64,000 bases of DNA from Geomonas limicola (GTDB taxonomy: Bacteria; Desulfobacterota; Desulfuromonadia; Geobacterales; Geobacteraceae): NCBI RefSeq assembly GCF_014193675.1, contig NZ_BLXZ01000008.1, positions 124,001-188,000 on the forward strand. Reading direction: 5' to 3'. Position numbers and translations under genes: made by a program. Of the stretch, positions 24,148-34,204 are shown in pieces. Every line of letters begins with the position of its first letter. Within the stretch, counting starts at the first letter, position 1. The notes below the pieces were generated by a model. The model did not search any database, was not told the DNA's origin, and saw nothing but the letters and a program-made list of their open reading frames with translations.

Positions 24148-25983
24148 CCTGCCCCAAAGCTTCTCCCTGAGTCCTGATCTTCTGACGATCTGGCGCTCGA
24201 CCGCGGTGCAGAAGAGGTCGTCCGAGGCCAGGATCTCCACACTCTTTTTGGCTCGGGTGATGGCGGTGTAGACCAGTTCTCGGGTGAGCAGCGGGGCGTC
24301 GCGGTCGGGCATCAGCAAAAGCACCCGGTCGAACTCGGACCCCTGGCTTTTGTGCACCGTCATGGCGAAGGCGCACTCGTGTTCGGGAAGCCGCAACGGA
24401 AGGACCTTGCGCATGCCGCTGCCACTGGGGAAGTAGGCGCGCAACTCGCCGCCGTTTTCCGGGTCGGGAAGTAAAAGGCCGATGTCGCCGTTGAAAAGTC
24501 CCAGGTTGTAGTCGTTGCGGGTGATCATTACCGGCTCGCCTGGGTACCAGCGCCCGCCCGGCTTGACGAGTCCCGCCCTGGCCAGGCGCTCCTCGACAAT
24601 CCGGTTCACGGCCTCGACCCCGAAGGGACCGCTGCGCATGGCGCACAGGATGCGGAACTCTCCGAACCTGGCAAAGGCGGCCTCGGGTGAGGTCTCGGCG
24701 AGATAGTCCCCGTACCCTTCCAGGATCCGGCTCGCCAGCGCCTCGCCAAGCTCTCCCGGGGCCGGTGCGTCCGCCAGCAAAAGGTCGCTGCACCCTGCGT
24801 CGCGCATCGCCTCGAGGGCGGCCGGACCATTGCCCACGTTCACCAGGGCACTCACCTTGCCGATGCCGCTATTCTCGGAGAAGCGGTAGCTCTTGCGAAG
24901 CAGCACGACGGCATCGCCCAACTCAGACCTTCCCGCAACCTCTCCATATGACTGCATCCCCTTTGCTGGGGTGATGGCGCCGGTCAGGTCAGGCTCCTCG
25001 TCCAATTGATCCCTGGAAAGCTCCGCGGCAAGTTGCACGAACGCCTTCGAGAACCCGTTGACCGCGCCGGTGTTGCAGATGTCGCCCAGCACGGAGCCTG
25101 CCTCGACGGAGGCCAACTGGTCGCGGTCGCCTAAAAGGATCAGCCGGGTGTCCTGGCGTAGGGCGTCCACCAGCTTGGCCATGAGCGGCAGCGAGACCAT
25201 GGAGGCCTCGTCGACGATGATCACGTCGAAGGGAAGCGGGTTGTCGCGGTGGTGCCGGAAACTGGCGGAGCCTTTCAGGTAGCCGAGCAGACGGTGGATG
25301 GTGGAGACATCCTCGGGGATGAGGGCGCGCAGTTCGGCGGCGCAGTCGATCCCCTTGACGATCGATTCCTTGAGGCGCGCGGCGGCCTTACCGGTGGGGG
25401 CGACCAGGGCGATCCGGCAGTCGCGGCCGCCCATCTGCTCCAGAAGAAGCGCCAGCACCTTCACCACGGTGGAGGTCTTGCCGGTCCCCGGCCCTCCGGA
25501 GATGACGCAGAAGCGCCTGGTCAGGGCGGCCAAGGCAGCTACGCGCTGCCAGTCGGTCGCGCCGGCGGCGCTGGTGGGGAAGAGGCGGGCAAGGCTTGCG
25601 GCGAGAACCTCGCGGTCGAATTCGACGGCGGCGCCGCGGGCCAGGATCGCCGCCGCGAGCTGGTCCTCGTAGCGCCAGTAGCGGTGCAGGTAGAGGCGGT
25701 TCGCCGGGTCGAGTACCAGCGGGGCGAACTCCCCTGGTTCGCCGACGACCGCGTGGGCGCGCAGGCTGGTAACCCAGGTCTCGAGGTCCGCAACGCCGTA
25801 ACCCGCAGCACTGCCGTCGGCCAGGGCTGCGGCGAGGTCGAGGCAGACGTCGCCGGCTACCACCCCCCGGCTCAAGAGGGCAGCTGCGCACCAAAGCCGC
25901 TTATCCTCGCTGCCGGCCTGGCGGCAGATGAAGGAGGCGAACTGCTGGTCTATCTCGTTGAACTGGATCCCTTCGGGAATCAT
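24130..25983 (-). CDS. recD: RecD, exodeoxyribonuclease V alpha subunit (5'-3' helicase)
   Basis: 617 residues. It is an SF1B helicase with Walker A GGPGTGKT near residue 163, Walker B VIIVDEASMV, motif III LILLGDRDQLASVEAGSVLGD and the C-terminal motifs FAMTVHKSQGSEFD and YTAITRAKKSVEIL. The N-terminal 150 residues match the RecD domain that contacts RecC. RecD is the fast 5'-3' motor of RecBCD, which processes double-strand ends for recombination and destroys linear foreign DNA. It lies behind recB on the same strand after a 390-bp gap rich in hairpins, so it may be expressed separately from recCB. Confidence 0.95.
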   Translation of the reverse strand: MIPEGIQFNEIDQQFASFICRQAGSEDKRLWCAAALLSRGVVAGDVCLDLAAALADGSAAGYGVADLETWVTSLRAHAVVGEPGEFAPLVLDPANRLYLHRYWRYEDQLAAAILARGAAVEFDREVLAASLARLFPTSAAGATDWQRVAALAALTRRFCVISGGPGTGKTSTVVKVLALLLEQMGGRDCRIALVAPTGKAAARLKESIVKGIDCAAELRALIPEDVSTIHRLLGYLKGSASFRHHRDNPLPFDVIIVDEASMVSLPLMAKLVDALRQDTRLILLGDRDQLASVEAGSVLGDICNTGAVNGFSKAFVQLAAELSRDQLDEEPDLTGAITPAKGMQSYGEVAGRSELGDAVVLLRKSYRFSENSGIGKVSALVNVGNGPAALEAMRDAGCSDLLLADAPAPGELGEALASRILEGYGDYLAETSPEAAFARFGEFRILCAMRSGPFGVEAVNRIVEERLARAGLVKPGGRWYPGEPVMITRNDYNLGLFNGDIGLLLPDPENGGELRAYFPSGSGMRKVLPLRLPEHECAFAMTVHKSQGSEFDRVLLLMPDRDAPLLTRELVYTAITRAKKSVEILASDDLFCTAVERQIVRRSGLREKLWGREPIDG

Positions 25984-26373
25984 TAGGCTCTCGTCTCGGT
26001 TGCTGGTTTTGCCGTGGGCGGCTTGGCTAAATCCCCCCTGTCCCCCCTTCGCAAAGGGGGGGACGTTAGGGCGCCTGCGGTGCTTCGTGAAACAATTTTC
26101 CAGGCCGGGGCGCGGAGCGTCCCGGGCGGCGTTCCCACGCCGGAGCGCAGGAACGAAGGTGTAACCAGGCGTCTACTCGGGACCTCCCTCCCCCCTGGCG
26201 GGGGAGGGTCGGGGTGAGGGGGACGTCAGTCCCATCCGTTGCGGTGCAGCGGAGCGTCCGGCTTCCCCTACCCCCCTGCCCCCTCCCGCAAGGGGCGGGG
26301 GAGCAACCCCTGGGGACATCGATGTAAAATGTCCACGACTGGCTGCCTCACGTTCTCATCCCGGCCGGACTCG
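25984..26373. repeat. Gene-free recB-recD spacer with three C-run/G-run hairpin boxes
   Basis: Three inverted repeats of C runs against G runs occur at 26041-26063, 26186-26208 and 26272-26301, each with a short GCAA-like or TGGC loop. They look like family members of the C/G-rich intergenic boxes of Geobacter-type genomes. The G-run strand could also form quadruplexes. No gene seen. Confidence 0.75.
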
Positions 26374-29300
26374 TCAGAACTCGAAGGAGGTCTGCACGGG
26401 CTTTACCGGTTGGGCGGGCTGCGCCTGGAACTCTGCCGGCCCGTGGTGCGCGCTTCCCAGGAGAGCCTCGGAGAGTTCCTCGATGAGGCGCTTGGGCGGG
26501 CGGTCGGCGAAAATGCCGTTGCCGCTGCCGTCCACCCCGCGCAGGAAGATGTAGAAGATGCCGCCGAAGTGCTCGTCGTAGTCGTAGCCCGGGACCCTCA
26601 GCCTCAGGTAGTTGTCGAGGGCCACGGTGTAGAGCAGGTACTGCAGCGCATAACAACTCTCCTCCATCTCGCGCCGCATCCCGGCCATGTTGTAGGCGCC
26701 CGGGTGGTTGCCGAGGTGGTTCGACTTCCAGTCCAGGATGTAGTAACGCCCCCCCTGCTCGATCACCAGGTCCATGAAGCCGCGTAGCATCCCCTCGAGG
26801 GGCGCAAAGGAGAGCCGGCTGAAGAGCCCGGCCAGGTCGACCGGGAAGCTGAGCCCGGTGCAGCGGGTGACTGCCTCGCGCAACCTCTCGGAGGTGACCC
26901 GCGCCAGCGGGAAGAAAAACTCCAACTCGCTCAGGCGCCGCTCGGCCCCGATGCTTTTCAGCGCGAAGCCGTCCTTGCCAAGCGGGGCGGAGAGCACGCT
27001 GCGCACCATGGAGCAGACCGCGCCGTGCCACTGGGCGTCGAAGTCGTGCTTGATGAGCTGCTCGCTCACCAGCTCCTCGAGCCCCTCCCGTTTCGTGAAA
27101 TCGAGCACCTCGAAGATCTCGTGCAGGAAGATGCCGGCCTTGGCCCCCTTGGGAAAAGCGAAGATCCCGGTCGCCTCGCCGCCTGGCTCCAACTGCCCTT
27201 TGCTGCTCCCCTCGTCACGGTCCGGCAACTCCCCCGGGCCGTGGTGCTGGTGCTGGTGCGAGGCGAGCGAGGTGAAGCTCGCCACCCGCCACTCGCGCGC
27301 GATACTGCCGGCGAACTCCCTCACCTGAAACTGTGCGGCGATCTCAGGGGGCGCCTGGTAAGGGACCTGGTCCGGCTCAGGCATGGCGAGAATCTCGATC
27401 GCCCCTGCCGAGCGCTCGGCGAGCTGCTCTAGTTGGGCCAGGAGCGCCTGATCACTCAGGGTGACCTGGCCGCGGGACACCGGGGCCTCGGGGTGCAACA
27501 GGTAGCTGAGCGCGCTGTCGCCGGCGTCTTTGAAGGCGCCCCAGACGAGGTAGGTGCGGTGCTTGCCGCGGGTGAGCGCGACGTAAAGCAGGCGCAGGCT
27601 CTCGGCCAGGCTCTCGCGCCGGGCAAGCTCCTGGTGCTCGCTCAGCCGCTCGGAGCCGATGTCCAGCACCACGCTGCCGTCCTCGGTGTGGAACAAGGCG
27701 GCGGGATCTTTGCCGGAGTACTCGGCCCAGCAGAAGGGGAGAAAGACGATGGGGTACTCGAGACCCTTGCTCTTGTGGATGGTGACGATCTGCACCGCGG
27801 CCTCGTCGGTCTCCAGCCGGATCTCGTGCTCCTCGCGTTTGGGCTGCTCGGTGATGCGGCAGGAGAGCCAGGCGAGCACCCCTTCCATGCCGAGACGCCC
27901 CGAGATCTGGGCCTGGTGGATGGTTTCTACGAGGTGCAGCACGTTAGTGAGTCGACGCTCGCCAAGAGGGGCCGCCAGGAGCCGGGCGCGCACCTGGCGG
28001 CGCTCCAGGAAACGGAGCATCATGGCGAGGCAGCCGCTTTCGGCCCAGAGTTCGTGGTAGCCGCGGAACTCCTCGAGCACCTCCTCCCAGCCCCGCTCGT
28101 CCTCGCTCAGACGCGCGAGGTCGGAGCCGCTCACGCCGCTCAGGTCGGTGGCGAGCGCGCCGCGCAAGAGCGCTTCGTGGCCGGGTTCGGAGACTGCGGC
28201 CAGGACCGTCAGCAGTTCGCCGGCTTCCTCGGAGTCGAACAGGTTCCCCGCGGAGCAAAGGACGCTCGGGATGCCGCGCCGGGTCAGTGCCCGCTGCATG
28301 AGTTTTGCCTGGCGGTTGGCCCGCACCAGGACCGCGATGTCGCCGGGAACCACACGCCGCTCGCCGATCTTCAGGGTCCCCTCATCGCTTTGGCGCAAGA
28401 GCCGCGAGATCTCGGAGGCGACCGCCTCGGGAAGGAGTTCGCCTGCCTCCCCCTTGTTGATCGGCTTCCCCGGCTCGCGCCGCGGGGTGAACCAGAGCTT
28501 GAGGGGGGGCTCAAGGTCGCCGGCCACGGAGAGCAGGGAGAGCTGCCGGGGGGCTGCCTGCACCGGGCTGAAGGGGATCTCCTCGAAGAGGAAGGGGGCC
28601 TGGTGCGAGGCGAACAGGGTGTTCACGCCGCGGATCAGGCTCGGCTCGGAGCGCCAGTTCTCGATGAGGGTGTGGCGCTTCTCGGTCGCCTTGGCCGCCC
28701 CCATGTAGGCGAAGATGTCGGCGCCGCGGAAGCTGTAGATTGCCTGCTTCGGGTCGCCGATCAAGAAGAAGGGGGTGTCGGACTCGACCGGGAAGATGCT
28801 GTCGAAAATGGCGAACTGCACCGGGTCGGTGTCCTGGAACTCGTCGATGAGCGCCGCCTTGTAGCGCCCGCGGATCAGCCCGGGAAGGGGCGAGCCGGGA
28901 CGGCAGACGGCGGCGTGCAGGTCGAGCAGGAGGTCGTCGAAGGAACGCACGTTTTTGAGACGCTTGCGGCCGGGGAGCTCGCTCGACAGGAAGTCGAAGA
29001 AGCCGCGCCGCAGGGCAAGGAGCCACTGCTGGGTGTCCCCGGCTGCCTGCGGGGGGGGCGGAATGACGCTCGCAAACGGGTCGGCGGCCAGGCGCCGCGC
29101 CAGGCTCAAGAGGGCGTCCGGCGAGAGACCGGCGTCGTGGGCGGCGGCGATGCGCTCCAGCGGCGCACCGTAGCAGTTGATGCGCCAGTAGTCCTGGGCG
29201 ATCTCGGCGAGGAGGGCTGCCTGGTCGGTCAAGAGCTCGGTGTCGCACAACGAGCCGCTCTCGAAGGGGTTCTCCTGCAGGGTGCGCTGGCAGAAACCGT

Positions 29301-29652
29301 GGATGGTGAAGATGGCAGCCTCGTCGAAGCAGCGCAGGGCGTTGGCGAGCAGGCGGCGCGCTTGGGGGCGGTCCGCGCACCGCTCGAGGAGGCCGCCCAG
29401 GAGGGGATCGTCGGTCTCATTGGACTCGAAGGCGAGCTCGGCCTCTTTCAGGCGCTTGCGGATCCTCTCGCGCAGCTCTTTGGTCGCGGCCTCGGTGAAG
29501 GTGACCACCAGGATCTCGCCGACCGGCAGGCGCAGCTCCAGCACCAGGCGCAGGAAGACCCCGGCGATGGCGAAGGTCTTGCCAGTCCCCGCGCTCGCCT
29601 CGATCAGGTTGCGTCCGGCAAGCGGGGTGCCGATGAGGTCGAAGCGGTTCAT
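26374..29652 (-). CDS. recB: RecB, exodeoxyribonuclease V beta subunit (helicase-nuclease)
   Basis: 1092 residues. It is a UvrD-type SF1A helicase with Walker A EASAGTGKTFAI at 16-27, the Walker B region LIDEFQDTDPVQF, motif III GDPKQAIYSFRG and IVTIHKSKGLEYPIVF, then LLYVALTRGKHRTYLV. The C-terminal RecB nuclease has GFMDLVIEQGGRYYILDWKS, which keeps the Asp-x-Lys catalytic pair, so the nuclease should be active. RecB is the 3'-5' motor and only nuclease of RecBCD and loads RecA after Chi. The start MNRFDLIG overlaps the recC stop by 4 bases (ATGA); the longer frame reads back into recC. Confidence 0.96.
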   Translation of the reverse strand: MNRFDLIGTPLAGRNLIEASAGTGKTFAIAGVFLRLVLELRLPVGEILVVTFTEAATKELRERIRKRLKEAELAFESNETDDPLLGGLLERCADRPQARRLLANALRCFDEAAIFTIHGFCQRTLQENPFESGSLCDTELLTDQAALLAEIAQDYWRINCYGAPLERIAAAHDAGLSPDALLSLARRLAADPFASVIPPPPQAAGDTQQWLLALRRGFFDFLSSELPGRKRLKNVRSFDDLLLDLHAAVCRPGSPLPGLIRGRYKAALIDEFQDTDPVQFAIFDSIFPVESDTPFFLIGDPKQAIYSFRGADIFAYMGAAKATEKRHTLIENWRSEPSLIRGVNTLFASHQAPFLFEEIPFSPVQAAPRQLSLLSVAGDLEPPLKLWFTPRREPGKPINKGEAGELLPEAVASEISRLLRQSDEGTLKIGERRVVPGDIAVLVRANRQAKLMQRALTRRGIPSVLCSAGNLFDSEEAGELLTVLAAVSEPGHEALLRGALATDLSGVSGSDLARLSEDERGWEEVLEEFRGYHELWAESGCLAMMLRFLERRQVRARLLAAPLGERRLTNVLHLVETIHQAQISGRLGMEGVLAWLSCRITEQPKREEHEIRLETDEAAVQIVTIHKSKGLEYPIVFLPFCWAEYSGKDPAALFHTEDGSVVLDIGSERLSEHQELARRESLAESLRLLYVALTRGKHRTYLVWGAFKDAGDSALSYLLHPEAPVSRGQVTLSDQALLAQLEQLAERSAGAIEILAMPEPDQVPYQAPPEIAAQFQVREFAGSIAREWRVASFTSLASHQHQHHGPGELPDRDEGSSKGQLEPGGEATGIFAFPKGAKAGIFLHEIFEVLDFTKREGLEELVSEQLIKHDFDAQWHGAVCSMVRSVLSAPLGKDGFALKSIGAERRLSELEFFFPLARVTSERLREAVTRCTGLSFPVDLAGLFSRLSFAPLEGMLRGFMDLVIEQGGRYYILDWKSNHLGNHPGAYNMAGMRREMEESCYALQYLLYTVALDNYLRLRVPGYDYDEHFGGIFYIFLRGVDGSGNGIFADRPPKRLIEELSEALLGSAHHGPAEFQAQPAQPVKPVQTSFEF

Positions 29653-32600
29653 GAGGCGCTCCCCCTCTTGGCCGGTGCCAGCTGCGCACCCAGGTAGGGG
29701 CCCCAGACCTGCAGGGCGAGTTCCATAAACTCGGCGTCGAGCGGGACCTGGTCCCCGAAAAAACGCCGGATGTGCCGGTCGCTCGCCTCGCCGGGAAAGA
29801 AGTCGCTGCCGTGCCACTTGCCGCGGGCGTCGGCCAGCGCCCGGGAGGCCTTCTTCGGGTCGCGGGACTTCTTGGCGTACTCAAGCGAGGTCTCCGGGAA
29901 AAAGTGCAGCGGCCGGGTCATCCCCTCTTGGTAAAGCGCGACCAGTCCGGCGAGGAGTTCAGTCGCCTCGGGGACGGGGGTGAGTTCGACCCTGGTGTCG
30001 GAGGCGAGGAAACAGGAGTGCTGCGGGTAGCCGTCGGCCCCCTGCGCGTTGAGCGCCAGGTGCTCGACCCACAGGCGCAGCTGGTCCTTGGGCTTTAACC
30101 TGGTGTAGCGGTAGATGACCAGCCGGTCGGAGCGCAGCGACCCCAGGCGACCGGTGAGCCGCACTTCACCCAGTTTCAGGTCGACGTCCAGCGGAGGGAG
30201 CGGGGTCTCCGCGGAGGCCTCGGCGACCGCGGCGGCAAACTCGACGGCGGGGCCGCTCAGGCTCTCGAAGAGCGCCTGGCCGCAGACGCCGGGTGGCAGG
30301 TCGCCCCGCCCGCAGGCGACCGCGAAGGGAAGTGCCGCCTCTTCCCCCTCCAAAAGTGCCGCGACGATCTCCTGCTCCAGCTGGTACTTCACCAGCGAGT
30401 TCAGGTTGAAGGGCTCCACCTCCTCCAGAGGTTCCATCCCCTCCTCGACCCGGATCCCCAGACGCCGGCGCAACAGCTCGCGGGCCGGGTTGCACAGGAA
30501 GTCGACGAGCCCCTTGATGGTGAGCTGCTCGCTCTCCGGCCAGGGGGTGAGTGGCTGCTCCAGAAAGGGGGGAAGGCTGCGCTGCGGGGCGCGCCGGACC
30601 AGGGCGCCGTGGAAGTTCTGCGCCGAGTAGCTGAAGAGCCCGGGGCTGCCGTCGAAGTAGCGCGGGCTGAAGGGCTGCAGCGGGTGGCGCTGGACGGCGC
30701 CGCAGGGGGTGCCGTCGGGGTGGCAGAAGGCGCGCGCCAGGTAGTCGGTAAGTTCACTCACCAGGACCGACGGGGGGAGCTCGCTGTTGTCCTTGATGCT
30801 CTGCCCGACGAAGCTTAGGTGCAGGTGGCTGCGCGCCGACAGGAGCGCCTCCAGGAACAGGTAGCGGTCTTCGTCGCGCGGCGAGCGGTCGCCGCGGCGC
30901 GGTGCCCCGGCGATCAGGTCGAAGCCGCGCGGCGGGTTGCGCCGCGGGAAGGCGCCGTCGTCCATCCCCAAAAGCGCCACGACCTTAAACGGGATGCTGC
31001 GCATCGGGAGCATGGCGCAGAAGGTGACCCCGCCGGTCAGGAAGCCAAAGCCGCGCTCGGCCTTTTCCAGGCGCCGGGAGAGCCAGTAGCGCACCACCTC
31101 GATGGAGAGCTCACCGGTAAAGGGACCGGCCTTCGCCTGCTCCCCGAGCTTCCCCACCAGTTCGGAGAGGGCCAGCAGTTCGCGCTCCCCGGTCTCGTCG
31201 ACCTTCAGGAACTCGGACAAAAGCTCGCGCAGGGTCTCCACCCACTTCTCCGTGCCGCGCGGCCGGGCGAGGGCCCGGGTCATCCCGAAGAGCTTCTCGC
31301 AGAAGGTGATGAAACGCCCCAGTACCAGCGCCTCGGCCCCTTCCAGGTCGTCGAAGGGGAGGATCCCGTTGAAGAACCGGCGCCCCTCGCCGTCTAAGGC
31401 GTAGCCCAGAAGGAGCCGGTCCAGCCCGGCCTGCCAGGAGTTCTCGCCGAAGGGGGGGAGCCCCTGCTCGCCGCGCTGGGCGGCGTCGATGCCCCAGCGG
31501 ATGTTGGCCGCGCGCAGCCACTCGCGCACGGTGTCGAGATCCTCGCCGGAGAGACCGAAACGGCGCGCCACCGGGGCCGCCTCCAGGATGTCCAGCACGG
31601 TCGAGACCCCGTAGCGCCCGCCGCAGAGCTTCAGGATGGCGAGCAGGGCCTGGGCCGCCTCCCCCTCGTTCATCAGGCTGCGGTCGGCGATGGAGTAGGG
31701 GATGCGCACCCGGTCGCTTTCGGGAGTGCCGAACACCGCGCCGATGTAGGGGGCGAAGCGCTCGATGTCCGGAGTCATCACCAGCACGTCGCGCGGCTCC
31801 AGGGCGGGATCGGATTCGAAGAGTGCCAGGAGGGTGTCGTAGAGCACCTCGACCTCGCGCAGCGGCGAGTGGCAGGAGTGCACCGCGAGGGAGAGGTCGC
31901 CTTGGGAGATCTCGCGCCTGCCGGCGCCCGGTTCCACCAGGTCGAGGATGTCGCGCTGCACCTGGTGCAACAGGGTCTCTTCCGGGATCTGCTCGAAGAG
32001 GTCGACGCGCTCGGGGTCGCCGCAGTCCTCGATGATCGCCTCGAAGAATTCGCGCCCCAGTTTCCCCCAGGAGGCGAGTAGCGGGTTGCCGGTCTCGTAC
32101 CACTCACCCTCGGCGGCGCCGCGCTCTTCCAGGCGCGCCAGCTCGCGCTCGGAGACGATGTGTCCCCAGTACTCGCGGCAGGGGTTCAGAAGAAAGAGGT
32201 TCACCTCGGCGTGCCGGGCGACCCGGGCCAGCACCTCGAGGTGGAAGGGGGGGAGCGTCGGGATCCCGATGAGCGAGATGCGTGACAAGTGCGGCGAGGG
32301 GGCGGCGTTTCCCAGCTGGCGCAGCTTGGCCAGGAGCCGGGCCCGGTGCTGGTGTGGCTCGCCGGCCACCAGGGCGCGCCAGAGCTCTCCCTGCCACCCG
32401 CCGTCGACGCCCTCTTCCCAGGCGAGCACCAGCTCGGGGCGGTACACGCTGTAGCGGTCGAAGCTGTCGGCGATGCGCTCGGCGAGCTGCAGGCGCTTCA
32501 GGCCGCCGCGGTCGTCCGCCAGGTAGCTGCAGATCTCCTCGAACCCCGGCTCGGCGGCCTTGTGCTCCAAAAGCTCCAGAAGCTTCCAGGTCAGGACGTC

Positions 32601-32876
32601 GGGGGTAAAGGCGGGGGACTCGGCGGGGGACCCCGGGATGAGGTCCGCGAAGAGGGTCTCCACGATCTTGGTGGGGAAGGGGAACTCGCAGTTCGCCCAG
32701 ACCCCGACCCGGCGCGCCAGTTCCATGGAAAGCCAGCGCTGCATCCCCTTGCTCTGCACCACGACGATCTCTTTGGTAAACGGCGTCGCCGGGGCCGGGC
32801 GCGGTTGGCGCACCACCCCCTCGAGCTGGTCCACCAAGAGCTCCATCCTGTTGCTGGTGTATATCTTCAGAGGCAT
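29649..32876 (-). CDS. recC: RecC, exodeoxyribonuclease V gamma subunit
   Basis: 1075 residues, close to the usual RecC length. It starts MPLKIYTSNRMELLVDQL and has the family stretches VVQSKGMQRWLSMELA, FPFPTKIVET, DVLVMTPDIERFAPYIGAVFG, IPYSIADRS and the C-terminal FRSIP-type block MLPMRSIPFKVVALLGMDDGAFPR. RecC is a helicase-like protein without ATPase activity that splits the duplex and recognises Chi. It is the first gene of the recCB unit, with an ATGA overlap to recB. Confidence 0.95.
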   Translation of the reverse strand: MPLKIYTSNRMELLVDQLEGVVRQPRPAPATPFTKEIVVVQSKGMQRWLSMELARRVGVWANCEFPFPTKIVETLFADLIPGSPAESPAFTPDVLTWKLLELLEHKAAEPGFEEICSYLADDRGGLKRLQLAERIADSFDRYSVYRPELVLAWEEGVDGGWQGELWRALVAGEPHQHRARLLAKLRQLGNAAPSPHLSRISLIGIPTLPPFHLEVLARVARHAEVNLFLLNPCREYWGHIVSERELARLEERGAAEGEWYETGNPLLASWGKLGREFFEAIIEDCGDPERVDLFEQIPEETLLHQVQRDILDLVEPGAGRREISQGDLSLAVHSCHSPLREVEVLYDTLLALFESDPALEPRDVLVMTPDIERFAPYIGAVFGTPESDRVRIPYSIADRSLMNEGEAAQALLAILKLCGGRYGVSTVLDILEAAPVARRFGLSGEDLDTVREWLRAANIRWGIDAAQRGEQGLPPFGENSWQAGLDRLLLGYALDGEGRRFFNGILPFDDLEGAEALVLGRFITFCEKLFGMTRALARPRGTEKWVETLRELLSEFLKVDETGERELLALSELVGKLGEQAKAGPFTGELSIEVVRYWLSRRLEKAERGFGFLTGGVTFCAMLPMRSIPFKVVALLGMDDGAFPRRNPPRGFDLIAGAPRRGDRSPRDEDRYLFLEALLSARSHLHLSFVGQSIKDNSELPPSVLVSELTDYLARAFCHPDGTPCGAVQRHPLQPFSPRYFDGSPGLFSYSAQNFHGALVRRAPQRSLPPFLEQPLTPWPESEQLTIKGLVDFLCNPARELLRRRLGIRVEEGMEPLEEVEPFNLNSLVKYQLEQEIVAALLEGEEAALPFAVACGRGDLPPGVCGQALFESLSGPAVEFAAAVAEASAETPLPPLDVDLKLGEVRLTGRLGSLRSDRLVIYRYTRLKPKDQLRLWVEHLALNAQGADGYPQHSCFLASDTRVELTPVPEATELLAGLVALYQEGMTRPLHFFPETSLEYAKKSRDPKKASRALADARGKWHGSDFFPGEASDRHIRRFFGDQVPLDAEFMELALQVWGPYLGAQLAPAKRGSAS

Positions 32877-33126
32877 CGGGATCCCTTGCTACGGGCGGGG
32901 TTTGCTGGCCGGCAGGCAGGATGCCTCCCGGATTAAAGAGCTAGAACGATAGCATATCGTCGCGTCCCTGTCTTGGGCAAAGTGTGCCCCCTGGCCGAGC
33001 GCGGAAGTGCGGTTGCAAAGGAGGCGGGATCCAGTATATTTTTGCATTGAATATTTCTAATTTTTAACAATCGCTTACAATTCAGCTGCGCCCGCCACAT
33101 CGGGCCCGACGCATTTCGGAGCGACC

Positions 33127-34167
33127 ATGAAACTCATCAGCGAAGAGGCCATTTCCCGCGCCTATTACAAGGTGAAGCCGCTGTTGTCACGCCGCATGCA
33201 GATCGCCATCCGGAGCCTGGTGGCCCGCCAGAAACGCAGACTCTACCGCGAGATCTGGCCGATCGACAAAGGCGCGGGGAGCGTCCCTGCGCAGTTCCTG
33301 GGGTGGCCCAACGGGAAGCGCTTCTCGGTGGTACTCACCCACGACGTCGACACGGCACGCGGGGTGACCCGGACCCGGCAGCTCATGGAACTTGAGCTGG
33401 AGATGGGCTTTCGCTCCTCGTTCAACTTCGTGGCCCGCGACTACCCTCTCCCTCCCGAACTGCGCAACCTCCTGGTGGAGCACGGTTTCGAGGTGGGGGT
33501 GCACGGCCTGGAGCACAACCGCAGCCTCTACGACTCGGCAACGGCCTTTGCCGAGCACGCCAAGGGGATCAACAGCTACCTGAAGGAGTGGGGGGCGGTA
33601 GGGTTCCGGTCCCCGTGCGTCTACCACAACTTCGAGTGGCTGCACGGGCTCAACATAAGCTACGACGCCTCCTCTTTCGACACCGATCCCTTCGAGCCGC
33701 AGTCCGACGGCGTGAGGAGCATCTTCCCGATCCTGCAGAAAGGCAAGTACCCGGCCAAGGGGTACGTTGAACTCCCGTACACGCTCCCCCAGGACTTCAC
33801 CCTCTACATCCTGTTCGGCGAACGTAACATCGATATCTGGAAGAAGAAGCTCGAGTGGATCGCCGAGCGCGGCGGCATGGCCCTGGTGAACACCCACCCG
33901 GACTACATGTGCTTCGACGGTCGGCCCCGGTTCGACGAGTACCCGGTGGGGCTGTACCGTGACCTCTTGACGCACATCCAGGGGGAGTACCGCGGAGAGT
34001 ACTGGCACCTCTTGCCGCACGAGATGGCCAGCTACTGGAACGTGATCTCGGGGGTGGCCGAGCTTTCTGCCGGAACCGATACCGTGATCCCCGCAGACGG
34101 CAACATCAACGTCGCCACGGCGGTCCCATCCTTGGGCGCCACATTGCTGGAGAAAGTGAAACTGTAA
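33127..34167 (+). CDS. Polysaccharide deacetylase-like (CE4-type) protein
   Basis: 346 residues with no signal peptide. The CE4/NodB-like fold is suggested by FSVVLTHDVDTARG (the Asp-x-Asp metal motif), SSFNFVARDYPLP, the His motif FEVGVHGLEHN, FRSPCVYHNFEWL and the closing LVNTHPDYM. These enzymes remove N- or O-acetyl groups from sugars; this variant group is often found next to surface polysaccharide genes. The following gene is a membrane EEP phosphatase starting 37 bases later, probably co-transcribed. AT-rich DNA at 33038-33085 likely holds the promoter. The substrate is unknown. Confidence 0.8.
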   Translation: MKLISEEAISRAYYKVKPLLSRRMQIAIRSLVARQKRRLYREIWPIDKGAGSVPAQFLGWPNGKRFSVVLTHDVDTARGVTRTRQLMELELEMGFRSSFNFVARDYPLPPELRNLLVEHGFEVGVHGLEHNRSLYDSATAFAEHAKGINSYLKEWGAVGFRSPCVYHNFEWLHGLNISYDASSFDTDPFEPQSDGVRSIFPILQKGKYPAKGYVELPYTLPQDFTLYILFGERNIDIWKKKLEWIAERGGMALVNTHPDYMCFDGRPRFDEYPVGLYRDLLTHIQGEYRGEYWHLLPHEMASYWNVISGVAELSAGTDTVIPADGNINVATAVPSLGATLLEKVKL

Positions 34168-34204
34168 GGGGCCGCGCGCCCCTTTCCTCTGTGGAGAGAC
34201 ACTC

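Noticed and set aside
27433-29697. Long plus-strand frame of 754 codons opposite recB
   Set aside because: recB motifs and the recC overlap fix the minus strand. The plus frame is a shadow from high GC at third positions.
34166-34187. Terminator between the CE4-like and EEP genes
   Set aside because: AAGGGGC/GCCCCTT forms a 7-bp stem but is followed by only three T residues; too weak to call, and the two genes are probably co-transcribed.
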